NCBI GenBank assembly: GCA_020912385.1
Contig: CP087218.1
Coordinates: forward strand, 1,116,001-1,180,000
Reading direction: 5' to 3'
Source: Neofusicoccum parvum
Taxonomy: Eukaryota > Ascomycota > Dothideomycetes > Botryosphaeriales > Botryosphaeriaceae
DNA: 64,000 nucleotides
Part shown: positions 45,616-56,731 of the stretch, in pieces
Layout: each line of letters starts with the position of its first letter
How positions within the stretch are numbered: position 1 is the stretch's first letter
Program-made: the position numbers and the translations under genes
Notes under the pieces: model-generated
What the model was told of the DNA's origin: nothing
Database searches by the model: none
Seen by the model: the letters and a program-made list of their open reading frames with translations, nothing else

Positions 45616-48600
45616 TCACTGCTTGCCCTCGTCGCTCTCGCTCTCAGGTTCCTCGTGGAGCGGCTCGTCGAAGACAGCAGCATCGCTCGCGTCGGTGAGC
45701 GGAAAGCTCACGCTTTTCTTGACTCCAGCCCACGTGCTGTCAACCCCCTGCCCTTCCAAACCGTCGGTACCAGATCTCTGGTTGCCGCTGGGCTTGCGGC
45801 TCCTGCTCACGACACCGGGGAAGATCCTGGGCTCGTGAGGGTCAAGGTGTGCGGCCGGTGCCGACGTGACCGACTGTTGTGGAGAGAGAGGCGGCCCGAG
45901 GAAAGGCTGTGGCATCGGAATCACTGAAGGAGTTGTCGCCACCATCGAAGATGAGCGGCCGGATTTGCGTGCGGTGGCAAGAGGGTTGCCTGGGATTGCC
46001 GCATCATTTTGTCCTCCTATGTCGCTGTGAGAAGCTGATAGAAAGCGGTGAGTATTCTTCGTACCCGTCTGATAGTCCTGCGGCACTGATGTGGGCGGTT
46101 GGGTGAAGAGCTTTGGGCCATCTACGAGAGCCCCAGACTTGTTGGTTCGCATAGAGGCCGTGGGAGATGATGGCTGCGGCACTGCTCCGTTAGCCGCTTG
46201 CTCAGGCGGCGACTTCGCTGCCACATTGTTGATCGACAGCGGCTCAGTATTGGCGCTGTTAGTATACCGGGAGATCCTACCATCATGTTAGTCTTGCCAT
46301 AGCGCGGATACCGGGCCACTCACATGGCGAGTTCAGCCTGCAGAGTCTCGTGGCGGAACGCCTCTCTGATGTTTGCCACGTTGACCTTGCTCATATCGTT
46401 TCCTGCAACACCTGGCAGGTGGTAGTTTCTACCCAACCACCTCTGCTTGACGGCGTGCTCAAAACCACTCTGCTCAACTGAATGCTTCGCCAACTCACAC
46501 ATGTCTACAGCACTGAGTTTGTAGATTTGAGCTGCGACAGAGTACTCTTCGATCAATGGCTCTTTGGTGAAGGCAAACTGAAGAGGATCGTCTGTGGAAA
46601 GGGACACATTGAGACCACGCTTGAAGTACGAGAGGAATGGATTCCGCTCATACGCCAGGAACAACGCATTGTTGCTCAGGGGGGACATGGCTACGCCGAT
46701 CTGATCGAGGTAGAAGATGTATTGCAGAAGAGGAACCTTTCTGAGCATGAGACCGTGGCTGATACTGTGACAGGCCAACACAGATGCTGCAAGATGGTCG
46801 GTATCGCCGGCTTCACCGCAATGGGGCCTGAGCAAGAACGTATTGAAACCTCGCTGCTTCCGCCAAACATTAAGAGAAGCAATGTTGGCAAAGAGGTAGT
46901 AGATCCAGTAGCTGTAGGGAGGGTTCTGCTTGGTGTCCCATAGCTTCGGCTTGGGGAACTTCCGGTAAAGGCGACGCTCAGGCTTGCTCTCATCATCAAC
47001 ACTGTCAAAACCAATGACCCTCTGAAGGAAGACGTGCAGCTTGGGATGGCTGTTGGGATCTTTGGTGACCTCGAATAGAGGCTGGAATACGTTGCGGACA
47101 ATCTGCTCAAAGTTGTCCATCAAGTTCGAGCTCTTATAGACGTCGTAAAGACGAGGGACTTGAATGAGCCACCGGACATTGGGTGAGAAAAGCTTGTTGT
47201 CGACAACCCACGCAGCGAGCTTGTCCCACTCCTCAAGGTCGCGGCCGTAGATGGAAATACGCCACTCCACCATCTGATACTTGCTGGACTCCAGATCCGA
47301 CATCACTTCCTTCGTGATCTCCGCCAGATAGCGCCCATGAATGTAGTTGTCAGTCTTCAGGAAGATGGTCCTCAGCCTGGACTCTCCGATGGGGTTGTAC
47401 TTCAGATTGAATTTGTCAAAGCGGTGGAAACTGTCCGTGTGGGCCTGAGATTTTCATTAGCTTAATGCGAGGGTGATTCTGCTTTGAAAGAAGACTTACG
47501 TGCATATCAAGAGTATCAATACTGAGGTCATACGCGGTCAGGTTGATACTCTCGAAGACCTCCCTCAAAGTCAAGTGCTTCCCATCCCTGTAGAGGACAA
47601 CCTCATCAGGAGACTTCTTCATCTTGCTCTTGATGAATCGGAGCAAGTGCTTTTGGTTCATGCAGGCGGAGTGGTGAACGTGAGTATCGACTTTTCGGAC
47701 GTTGTAAAAGTCTCTGTGAGGCACCTTCTTGCTGTCCGCGATCTCTTGGTACTCGTTCAGAAGATAGTAAAGATTGAACTTTCCCTCAAGGTACTGCAAG
47801 CGTCTGAAGGCAAAGCTCTTGATGGGTCCGTCGGTAGAAACATTGATAATCTCATCCAGATCCATGTAGAATTCCCTGATGTCCGGAATGTTCACCATGG
47901 GCCGATTGAGATCTACAGAAGCCTCGGTCTCGTAGACTTGGAAGACGCTGTTCTCGTCAAGCTTGAAAGTCATCTCCGACGGGTCTGGCAGAGGCAACAA
48001 GTCACTCATTTCGAAGTCTTCGCCAATGTCATGCCCGGGCTTCCTAGGCGGTTTCGGAGGCGCCTTTGGTTTTGCGTCCGGTTCGAGCACCTGGCTGTTA
48101 CTCAAACTGTTGAGCCCGTTGGTAGCGGAGCCCACGTAGCGGCCATGGTCCCACGCAGGATCTGGCAGAGGAGGGTAGATTTCCCAGCTAGGGTCGTCCT
48201 TGGGGTTATCGAAGTCGCCCTGGAGAGACAGGCGGATGTACTTGTGACGGATATCGAGGACCTTCTGAATTTGGGTGTAAATGTTCCTCAACTCCTCCGT
48301 CACACTGGAATCGTTGGCAGCGAGGCCTCCGGCTCCGTAGCCCACACCAACTCCCGCGCCAGCACCGTGTATACCATGCATTTCCAGCAGTGGTTTTGGC
48401 TCGTGTGGGAGACCAGGATGGGCTGAATGGTCGCGTGCGGACCGGTCTGCCTCGAGGAAAGGATCCCCCTCTCTGCCGCGAAGGTGGCTGGAACTATGGT
48501 CCAACCCTTGCGTCGGACCGCCCGCATAGCCGGAGAGTTTGTCGGGCGTGTCGACCTCGACAGGCAAGGTGGACCTGTAACTGGTGTGCCCTTGAGCGTG

Positions 48601-49162
48601 GATGGTGCTGCGGGGCGAGCGCTGGCTTGCAGCTCGACTGACCATGTCGGCGTCGGCGGCGTTGCTCGCGTGGCCCTTGGCCTGGGTGACGGGCGAGGCC
48701 TCCTGGGACCAATTGCTGCCGCCGACTTGGGTCTCGAGCTGGTGGCGCTGGAAGAACTGCCTGGCCTCAGAATGGCTCATCTGCTTCTCCGAGGCGCGGT
48801 CATAGAAGGCCGTCTTGCGCTGCTTATCCCTGGGCAGCAGGCCCGCTTGTGCGTCGTCGGATGCACCAGCAGCATTTCCGTCGGCATCCATGCTGCTGCC
48901 CGCATCGCCGGCGCCGGCCCCCGTCACTCTGCCCTTGCCACCGTCATGTGCCTCATCGCTCGCGTTCTCGGGCGTGTCGCGCTCGTCGGAAAGCTGCTCG
49001 AGCACAAACTGGTCCTCGTCGGACGAAAGGTCGTGGGGATTGAGTTCGGGCGAGTCGTCGGGCGACAGCGTGCGGCCGGCTGCATGTGTGCACATCGCGG
49101 ATTAGCATACAGCGCTCAGCGGGTTGGGGCATGATGGCGGGCAGCAGCGTACCGGTCGACAT
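45616..49162 (-). CDS. AMD1: AMP deaminase
   Basis: Exons 49162-49153, 49079-47500, 47444-46324 and 46276-45616 give 1,123 residues. The first exon has just ten bases (ATG TCG ACC G) and splices to give [13 protein letters not shown]. Catalytic elements are [19 protein letters not shown] with zinc ligands His470 and His472, RPHCGEAGD, and [17 protein letters not shown] near the end of the TIM-barrel. The N-terminal about 300 residues and the C-terminal about 200 are low-complexity and typical of fungal regulatory extensions. It converts AMP to IMP in the purine nucleotide cycle. The large antisense frame over exon 2 is a shadow. Confidence 0.95.
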
Positions 49163-49642
49163 TTTTCTTGTCCAAGTGGGAGGCGGCCGCCTCCGATAGA
49201 GTTATCGCGCTGATCGCCCGAGCTTAGACCCTGCGCCGCGTCTTGGCGTGGCCGAGCGTGACGTGTAGAGCGCGCGCACCGAGTCGGACAAGGGAGGCGT
49301 CGCGCACACGGATTCGACGGGGCGGCGGGCAGCGGCGGCTCAATCGCCGTTATATATTGGGCTGTGGCTGTAGAGCTGGCCCATGACTCGCATGCTGCTT
49401 GCTTTTGCCAGTTCCTAGCATCGCCTCCCCCACAACTAAAGTCTATTGTGATCAGGTGCCTGGGCTGGCGGCCAGCTATTGTGGGGGGTTTGACGTACGA
49501 CCCACCTCCTGCTCCTGCGTGGAGAGACCTCAGGAGAATAAGTGACGATATCGGCCCTCGGGGCGCTCCTCCCGCGCCGTCTGTGCTTCCTGTGCCTTTT
49601 CAACAGCGCCTATGTAACCGTACGCTGGCCGACAACAGCATC
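49163..49642. other. Intergenic, AMP deaminase promoter
   Basis: 480 bases between the AMP deaminase start and the 3' end of the next minus-strand gene. No other gene seen. Confidence 0.5.
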
Positions 49643-51180
49643 CTACACCCCCGTCTCTTCGTCTCCGGGCCGTGCCTCCAGAAGGCCGTGGTGCGAGCGG
49701 TTGATGTGCTCTGCCCACTCCTTGGAGTCCTCGAACCGGTCTGCGCAGTCAAAGTGCGGGCATGCAAAGCCCTTGTGCTGTTTGGAATGCATCTGAAGCT
49801 CAAACTCATTGTGGAATTGCTGTGCACATGTCAGCAAGCCCTGCCCAGCACAAAGAATGGCTGGCTTACCTCGTGACAGCTGACGTAGGGGCAGTGGAAA
49901 GTTGGAGCCTCCAAAGTGCTGTCTTCCTTTCTCTGCACGTGCTGTTCCTCATGGACTGGCGGCTGGCTTGATGGCTGCTGAACTGCGTAGCTCTGCCCAT
50001 CTGTGCGAATGTATTGGTGCATCCCCGAAGCCGAGACCTGCTGTTGGGCACCGGACTGAGTCTGAGCGACCGATGAGGCGGTGCTACTCATTTGCTCGGT
50101 ATCGACCACGTGCCCAAGGATCATCCTGAGTCTCGCCACAGCCTTACTGTCAAGACGGTCCATCCCTGTCTTCACTTCCTGCAGCTGGCTTCGCGCCGCT
50201 TTGACCACTGGCAGCATGTCGCCCCAAACTTCATCGGTGTAGCCGTTCAGGACATCATCCCATTCAGCGAGCCAATGTTGCTGTTGTGCATCGTCGAATG
50301 ACATGTAGCTTTCCTCTCCGGATGCCAGTGTTCTTGATAGGTTCCTGATGTCTTGCTCCAATTGTGGGTTGGACGCGGATGAAGCCGCAAATTCTGGACG
50401 AAGATTAAGAGGATTGTCTGGTGACACGCCACTGTGCTGCGGCGGTGGCGGTAGGGACGATTTGATCTTGTCCACAATCTCCTTCTCTTGAGGTGTGTAA
50501 TCTAGGCCAAAAAGATCGTTGACAGTATCCGGAGTAGGATCCGCCATTTGCATGTCTGCGGGGTCGTCTATTGAAAAGGATGGGTTGGAGAGGAGCTGCC
50601 TGACCTCAGCACCATCATCGTAGTCACCGTGCCCATTTGCTCTGCTCCACGCTAAGTTGAGTCCCTCATCCGTTGGGCCTCCAAAAAATCTATTCTGGGC
50701 TTGCCGAGGGAAGGATTCGCCGCCGTTTTGAGGATTCGGGGACCGCCGATTTTGAAGCGCATGTTCCTCGGCGTTGTGACCGTCGTCTGGGGAAGTGTTG
50801 AAATCGAAATGATCATTGATAAAACCGTCGAAATTGGAATCATCGGAAGTATCCATGTGCTCTCTGAATCCTTGCTGAAATCGGGAGGTTTCACCGGATC
50901 CTGCACCAGCTCGCGAGGACGATCCATTTTGCCGGGGTAGCAGCGCCTGCGACCAGGTGGATGGACCGGCAGCTCCTGTGCCGCTTGGAAGCTTCCTGGA
51001 CAAGTCGGACCCTGAGGCAAAGGCAGACTGTGCCTCATCAGCGCTGGCACTCCCAAGGAGGTCTTTTGCGAGACCCGAAGCCGAGGCAGCAATTCTGGAC
51101 GACATTGATGGTTCCTTGCCGCTGCTGCCAGGAGGCGAAGCCCCCTCTTTCTGCTTACCAGCCTCCTGCTGATGATCCAT
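49643..51180 (-). CDS. C2H2 zinc-finger protein, conserved fungal, unknown role
   Basis: Exons 51180-49870 and 49819-49643 give 495 residues. Most of the protein is Ser/Gln/Asp-rich and likely disordered. It has a helical patch WLAEWDDVLNGYTDEVWGDM followed by KAARSQLQEV at about residues 303-335. The intron falls inside the first zinc finger, which after splicing reads CPYVSCHEQFHNEFELQMHS-KQH. A second finger follows (CPHFDCADRFEDSKEWAEHI-NRSHH). Two tandem C2H2 fingers at the extreme C-terminus suggest nucleic-acid or protein binding. I do not recognise a named orthologue. The joining of both finger halves makes the gene model firm. Confidence 0.82.
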
Positions 51181-52155
51181 CTTGTGAAAAGAGAGGGAAA
51201 AGGTTAGGGTTCCTGCAAGAGTTTGAGATGAACCGGGAGATCAAGTGCTCTATGCGGGGAAGGACGGGGATGTCTGAGTCGGCTGGGTCAGATCTGTGAA
51301 CAAGGGATTTGAATCGAATGATAAATTCGTCATGGACCTGCCGATTCTTCCAGAGAAGGAGAGGGCACACAGTGACTATTACGAGCACTGCATACTTGCA
51401 GAACGATGTCTGAAGTGTAGGCAAGAGGCCGTCGCCAGACTATATGGCCGCTTGAGAGCCTTCGTCCTGTTCCGATGCAGCCGAGCCTCGACAGTTGACC
51501 GATAAGATTAGATCCGTACGTGCGAGATGGTGGCAGCGTAAGGCGTGGCCGCGGCCAATCAAACGAAGGCTAGTCGCGAAGAGGCGGAAGACTCGTTGAT
51601 GAGTGCCTTTAGGACGAAAGGATGAAGATGTTTTGGCCAGCGGCTCAGGACGCCGCGGAATTCAGAGCGCGCAGCCTCGCCGGTAGTCTTCGGTAAAGGG
51701 TCCGACTCCAGCTAGTCGACTTCGGGAGCCTTCGGGGACCTCCATACCGAGCGCCCAAAGCATGTGAGGTCCCACCATTTTGCATGGAATCGGTGGTGTT
51801 CGAGATATGACCTTTAGATGTTCCAATACTGATAGTAGGGCTACTCCTTGAAGGCACCTAGCAAAGAGAACTTGTATTGCTCATTTTAGCAGACATTCGA
51901 CGGCTGACAGCATGACGGCATGCTAAACACATTCACATATCCTCGTCGTAGTCTTTTGTTCGTTCATTACTGATAGTGTGTGATGTTTGATCTTCTACTT
52001 CCGAGAATCCTCTAGTACTATACATACACACGCCTTTCGATCGCCATGCGTAGCCCGAGCCCACCATCCCTGAACGCGCAAATCCAGTTGTAAGATTCGC
52101 GATGTAGGAAGAAGCCGCAATGAGAAGGGAACCCCAGAACTCCAAGCCTCTCCGA
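51181..52155. other. Intergenic between C2H2 gene promoter and RPT1 3' end
   Basis: 975 bases. No gene, RNA or repeat recognised. Confidence 0.5.
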
Positions 52156-53655
52156 TTAGTTGTACTGCATGTAGGTGGCCGTAGAGTTGAACTTGAGGTT
52201 GCCCTTGATGACCTTGTCGACGGCAGCCAGGAAGTCCTTCTCAGTAGCAACCTTCCTCCTGGCACGGATCGCAAACATGCCAGCTTCGGTGGCAACACTG
52301 CGCAACTCAGCACCAGTCGAGTTGGGGCACAGGCGCGAGATGAGCTCCCATCTGATGTCGCGCTCCACCGACATACTCTTAGCGTGAATGCGAAGAATGT
52401 TGGCACGGCCCTCCATGTCGGGCAGCGAGAACTCGATCTTGCGGTCGATACGTCCGGGACGCATAAGCGCAGGGTCAAGCGTTGACGGCCTGTTGGTAGC
52501 GAACATGACCTTGATGTTGCCACGCGAGTCGAATCCGTCGAGCTGTGTGATCAGCTCCAACATGGTACGCTGAACTTCATTGTCACCACCCGCACCGTCA
52601 TCGAAACGCGCGCCTCCGATGGCATCGACTTCGTCAAAGAAGATAATGCAGGCCTTCTTGGTCCGCGCCATCTCGAAAAGCTCGCGCACCATGCGAGCAC
52701 CCTCACCAACGTACTTCTGCACCAGCTCGGATCCAATGACACGAATGAAGGTAGCGTCTGTTCTGTTGGCAACGGCACGGGCGCAGAGTGTCTTTCCAGT
52801 ACCAGGGGGTCCGTAAAGTAGAGCACCCTTCGGCGGATCGATACCAAGATTGACGAAGCGCTCGGGAGACAATAGCGGCATTTCGACGACTTCACGAAGC
52901 TTCTCAATCTGTTCCTTGCAGCCACCGACATCGCCGTACGTGACATCAGGCTTGTCCTCCACGGTCATCATGGTAACGGACGGGTCGATCTTGGGAGGCA
53001 GCGGGAGGAGGATCTGGTACTTGTTCCGGTCGACACTGCGGTCATGAGGACTACGTTAGAAGATCACCAAAGTCCTTCTAAAATGGAAGGATTCAAAAGG
53101 TGGACATACCCAACACGCATGCCCTCCTCTATGTCCGTAGGGCTGACACGTTCGCCCAAGTTGACGACGAACTTGGCGATCTGCTTGACGTTGATCACAT
53201 ATTTGCTCTTTTCCGAATCCTTCTCATCTTGTATGATCTTGGTACACCGTGCAACCTGCAGCGGCTGCTCCTCCTGCATGCGTTGCCTGTCGGCGGCGAT
53301 ATCCCACAGATGGGGCGGCGCGAGACCTGTGTCGGATTCCTAGCAACGGCGTCAGATGGCGACGACGTCACGCTCGAGTGGGACAAGCTACCTTGACGCC
53401 GATCTTCTCGTTCACGCTTTGTTGCTTGTCCTTGATCTCCTTCTCGAGCTTCTTCAGCTCCGCGGCGTACGGTGCAGCGCCATAGGTCTTGAGCACTTGG
53501 ATGTCCCTGGGTCAGAGTCAGCGCCTGCGCAGCAGGCCTAGAGCTGCAGGGGTGCCTTACTCATCCGAGAGCGGGGTGATCTTCTTCTCTTCTATCTCGT
53601 CATCGGCGTACTCTCTCTGGTACTTCTCCCAGTTCTGGCCGGTGGCACTGGGCAT
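52156..53655 (-). CDS. RPT1: 26S proteasome regulatory ATPase Rpt1
   Basis: Exons 53655-53561, 53506-53392, 53339-53110 and 53035-52156 give 439 residues. The N-terminus forms a coiled coil ([20 protein letters not shown]), then an OB domain, then the AAA+ domain: Walker A GPPGTGKT (222-229), Walker B IIFFDEVD (Asp281, Glu282), pore loop around [10 protein letters not shown], and arginine fingers in [11 protein letters not shown]. The C-terminus TATYMQYN is typical of Rpt1/PSMC2 rather than other Rpt subunits. It unfolds ubiquitylated substrates at the base of the 19S particle. It is divergent from CCT4 with 376 bases between start codons. Confidence 0.96.
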
Positions 53656-54031
53656 GGTGGATGCAGGGCGAGGTGTCGCGCGCCGGGTAGAGTATCAGCG
53701 AGGGTCGGTCGGGTCCGAGGCGGCTATGGGAGCTGCGGCAGCTGCAGGAGGGATGCGGGTTTGGGCGAAGATGCGGGCGGCGGAGGCAGTGGATGGGTGA
53801 GGTGTTGATGGTGCCAGAGCTCGCGGCGCCGGAAGGTGCGTATGTAATCGCTGGTAGCTGTCGGCGGCGGCTTCTTCCGGGGGCGCTTGGTGCCTGAGGC
53901 AGCCTTCCGGCGGGCGCGATGAAATTCCACCGCGGGCATCGCGTCGCCGAAAACTGCGGGACCGTCACTGCTGCACCCCTCCGCGTTACTCCCTGCCAAC
54001 CCCTCCTAGCACCTTCCCACCACGCGTCAAA
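53656..54031. promoter_or_regulatory. Short divergent promoter, RPT1 and CCT4
   Basis: 376 bases serve two divergent proteostasis genes. I find no exact copy of the yeast proteasome element GGTGGCAAA and no clear heat-shock element. Confidence 0.6.
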
Positions 54032-56002
54032 ATGGCTACTGCTGCAGCTCCCAGTACCGCCGGCGGAAATGCCGCCTTCAAGGTCAGCAACCACCATCAA
54101 GGAGCTACAGATGGCAGCTAAACATGGCCTAGGACAAGGAGAAGCCCCAGGCGGTGCGCACGGCCAACATCGTTGCCGCAAGAGGTACGCAGCTTCATTA
54201 AAGATACTGGGAGCAGGCTTACTGACGGGAATGCACAGCTGTTGCGGATGCTATCAGGACTGTAAGCTATAGGAGGTTCCAGGAGGAGCTGGACAAGAAG
54301 CTAATGGTTCAATGCTAGTCGCTTGGTCCGAGGGGTATGGACAAGATGGTAAGGTCTAACCATCCTGAGAGCAGCCTGCAGCTTCCTAATACACTGGCAG
54401 ATTCAAACCGGCAAAGGCGAGACCCTCATTGTAAGCTCCGCACCCCTTCACGACGAACGAGACGTCCTGACCTCTTTCAGACGAACGATGGCAACACCAT
54501 GCTCCGTGACATGAGTGTCCTCCACCCGGCGGCGAAGATGCTCGTCGATCTCGCAAATGCCCAGGATATTGAGGCTGGTGATGGAACAACGTCGGTGGTT
54601 GTTATCTGCGGTAGCTTGCTTGGAGCAGCGGAGCGGTTACTGGGCAAGGGTATATTCACAAGGCTACAACTTTGGAGATGATAGATGCTGAGGCGTTCGT
54701 GTGCAGGCATTCACCCCACCATAATCTCGGAGTCCTTCCAGCGCGCTGCCGCGGCGGCAGTCCAGGTCCTTCACGGCATGTCCATTCCCGTTAACCTCAC
54801 CGACCGCGCCGCGCTCCTCAAGGCTGCTTCCACCTCCCTGTCCTCGAAGATCGTTGCTCAGGAGCCCAAGCTTGCCCCGATGGCCGTGGACTCGGTCCTG
54901 AAGATCATCGACCCCAAGACGGCGGATAATGTGGATTTGAAGAACATCAGAATTTTGAAGAAGCCGGGCGGCACCGTGGACGAGAGCGAGATGGTTGACG
55001 GATTGGTGCTGCAACAACAGGTTGTGAAGAGTGGTGGCGGCCCTACGAGGATGGAGAAGGCCAGGATTGGTCTGATCCAATTCCAACTCAGCCCGCCGAA
55101 GCCTGATGTAAGAATGCCGTTTTTCGCTCCGTCGCCACGCCTTACTAACTATGGGACAGATGGAGAATCAGATCGTAGTCAACGACTACAGGCAGATGGA
55201 CAAGATCCTCAAGGAGGAGAGAACGTACCTGTTGAACATGGTCAAGAAGATCAAGAAGGCCAAGTGCAACGTTCTCTTCATTCAGAAGTCCATCCTCAGA
55301 GACGCCGTCAACGACCTCAGCTTGCACTTCCTGGCCAAGCTTAACATCCTCTGCGTTAAGGAAATCGAGCGCGACGAGATCGAGTTCATCACCAAAAGCA
55401 CTGGCTGCAAGCCCATCGCCGACATCGACTCCTTCACCGAGGACAAGCTTGGCTCTGCCGATCTGATCGAGGAGGTCCAGACCTCCGGAGCACGGATAGT
55501 CAAGGTCACGGGTGTCAAGTCGCAAGGCCAGACCGTCTCCCTGGTGTGCAGAGGTGCCAACTCGCTCATCCTCGATGAGGTCGAGCGCAGTATCCACGAC
55601 GCCCAGTGCGTCATGAGATGTCTTGTGAAGAAGAAGGCCCTCCTTGCTGGCGGTGGCGCACCAGAGATCGAGATCGCGCAGGCCCTCGCACAGCAAGCTC
55701 GCTCACTCACGGGCACCGAGGCCATTTGCTGGAAGGCCTTCGCCGATGCTATGGAGATCATCCCCGTCACGCTCGCCGAGAACGCTGGTCTAAACTCGAT
55801 CAAGGTCGTCACGGAGCTGCGGCACCGCCACGCCCTCGGCGAGAAGCAAGCCGGTATCTCCATCAAGAGCGGCGGTGTCAAGAACAACATCACCGACGAG
55901 AACGTTCTCCAGCCCCTGCTCGTCTCTACCTCGGCTATAGAACTTGCCGCCGAGACCGTCAAGCTCCTCCTAAGAATCGACGACATCGCTCTCAGCCGTT
56001 AA
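54032..56002 (+). CDS. CCT4: T-complex chaperonin subunit delta (CCT4)
   Basis: Eight exons (54032-54082, 54133-54184, 54239-54261, 54319-54348, 54401-54430, 54481-54649, 54707-55107, 55160-56002) give 532 residues. Exons 3-5 measure only 23, 30 and 30 bases. Group II chaperonin motifs are [21 protein letters not shown] (63-73), [10 protein letters not shown] (94-103) and, in the second half, [30 protein letters not shown] and [20 protein letters not shown] are CCT4-like. The ring folds actin, tubulin and WD-repeat proteins in the cytosol, among them the B55 type encoded at the right edge of this window. Every exon junction restores conserved sequence. Confidence 0.96.
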
Positions 56003-56731
56003 GATGAATGAAAGGCTTGGTGTAAAGGCAACCGGGTTATCTAGAAAACGAAGGGTTGCTCAAATGAGCAGTGGCGATTTTTGATATGAAGGTTGACGAG
56101 GAAAAACCGCTAGAGAACACTGTATAATCAAAAACTTTTGGCTCCTCCATTTGGACGAGTAAAAGCGAACGAGTGAATACGATGGGACATATAGAATATA
56201 ATGATTCTTGTTCCTAGTCATGCTGAATTCACAATCCTTCGCTATAACCCGTTGACGGCCTAGAACCTGAGCGACACGTCAAAAGGGTTCAAAAGAACAA
56301 CACAACCAAATCATCCCCCAAGTATATCAGAATTCCCTTTCTTTATGTGTCAGCCCTTAGAAGAATGCCTGTCTGCCGTGGGGTTTAGCTGGCTACAATA
56401 TGTATGGGGTTTGAACTTGCCGTAGTTCCTTATGTACCTCTACGAAATTGTCGCTTTGCTTCACTCTTCTGCTTCAGCATCGACTAGCACTTCATCAACC
56501 TCATGGTATCTTAAGTACTAAACAGTCTGCCACCTTTACTGGTGTATATTGAAAAATCCGAAAAATCACTGAAGCACACATCATAGGCACGAAAGGACAG
56601 ATATATCAGTAAACAGCGCCCTTAATTGTAACAATTGGAAAATTTACATGACAGCACCCTGAATATGCAACTCAAGACCATCTTTTGCTCCTCCTCCTCC
56701 GCCGTTCTCCCCATCACGCCAGTTGCCCATT
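56003..56731. other. Intergenic between CCT4 and SDH1 (convergent)
   Basis: AT-rich sequence holding the two 3' UTRs. No further gene seen. Confidence 0.6.
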
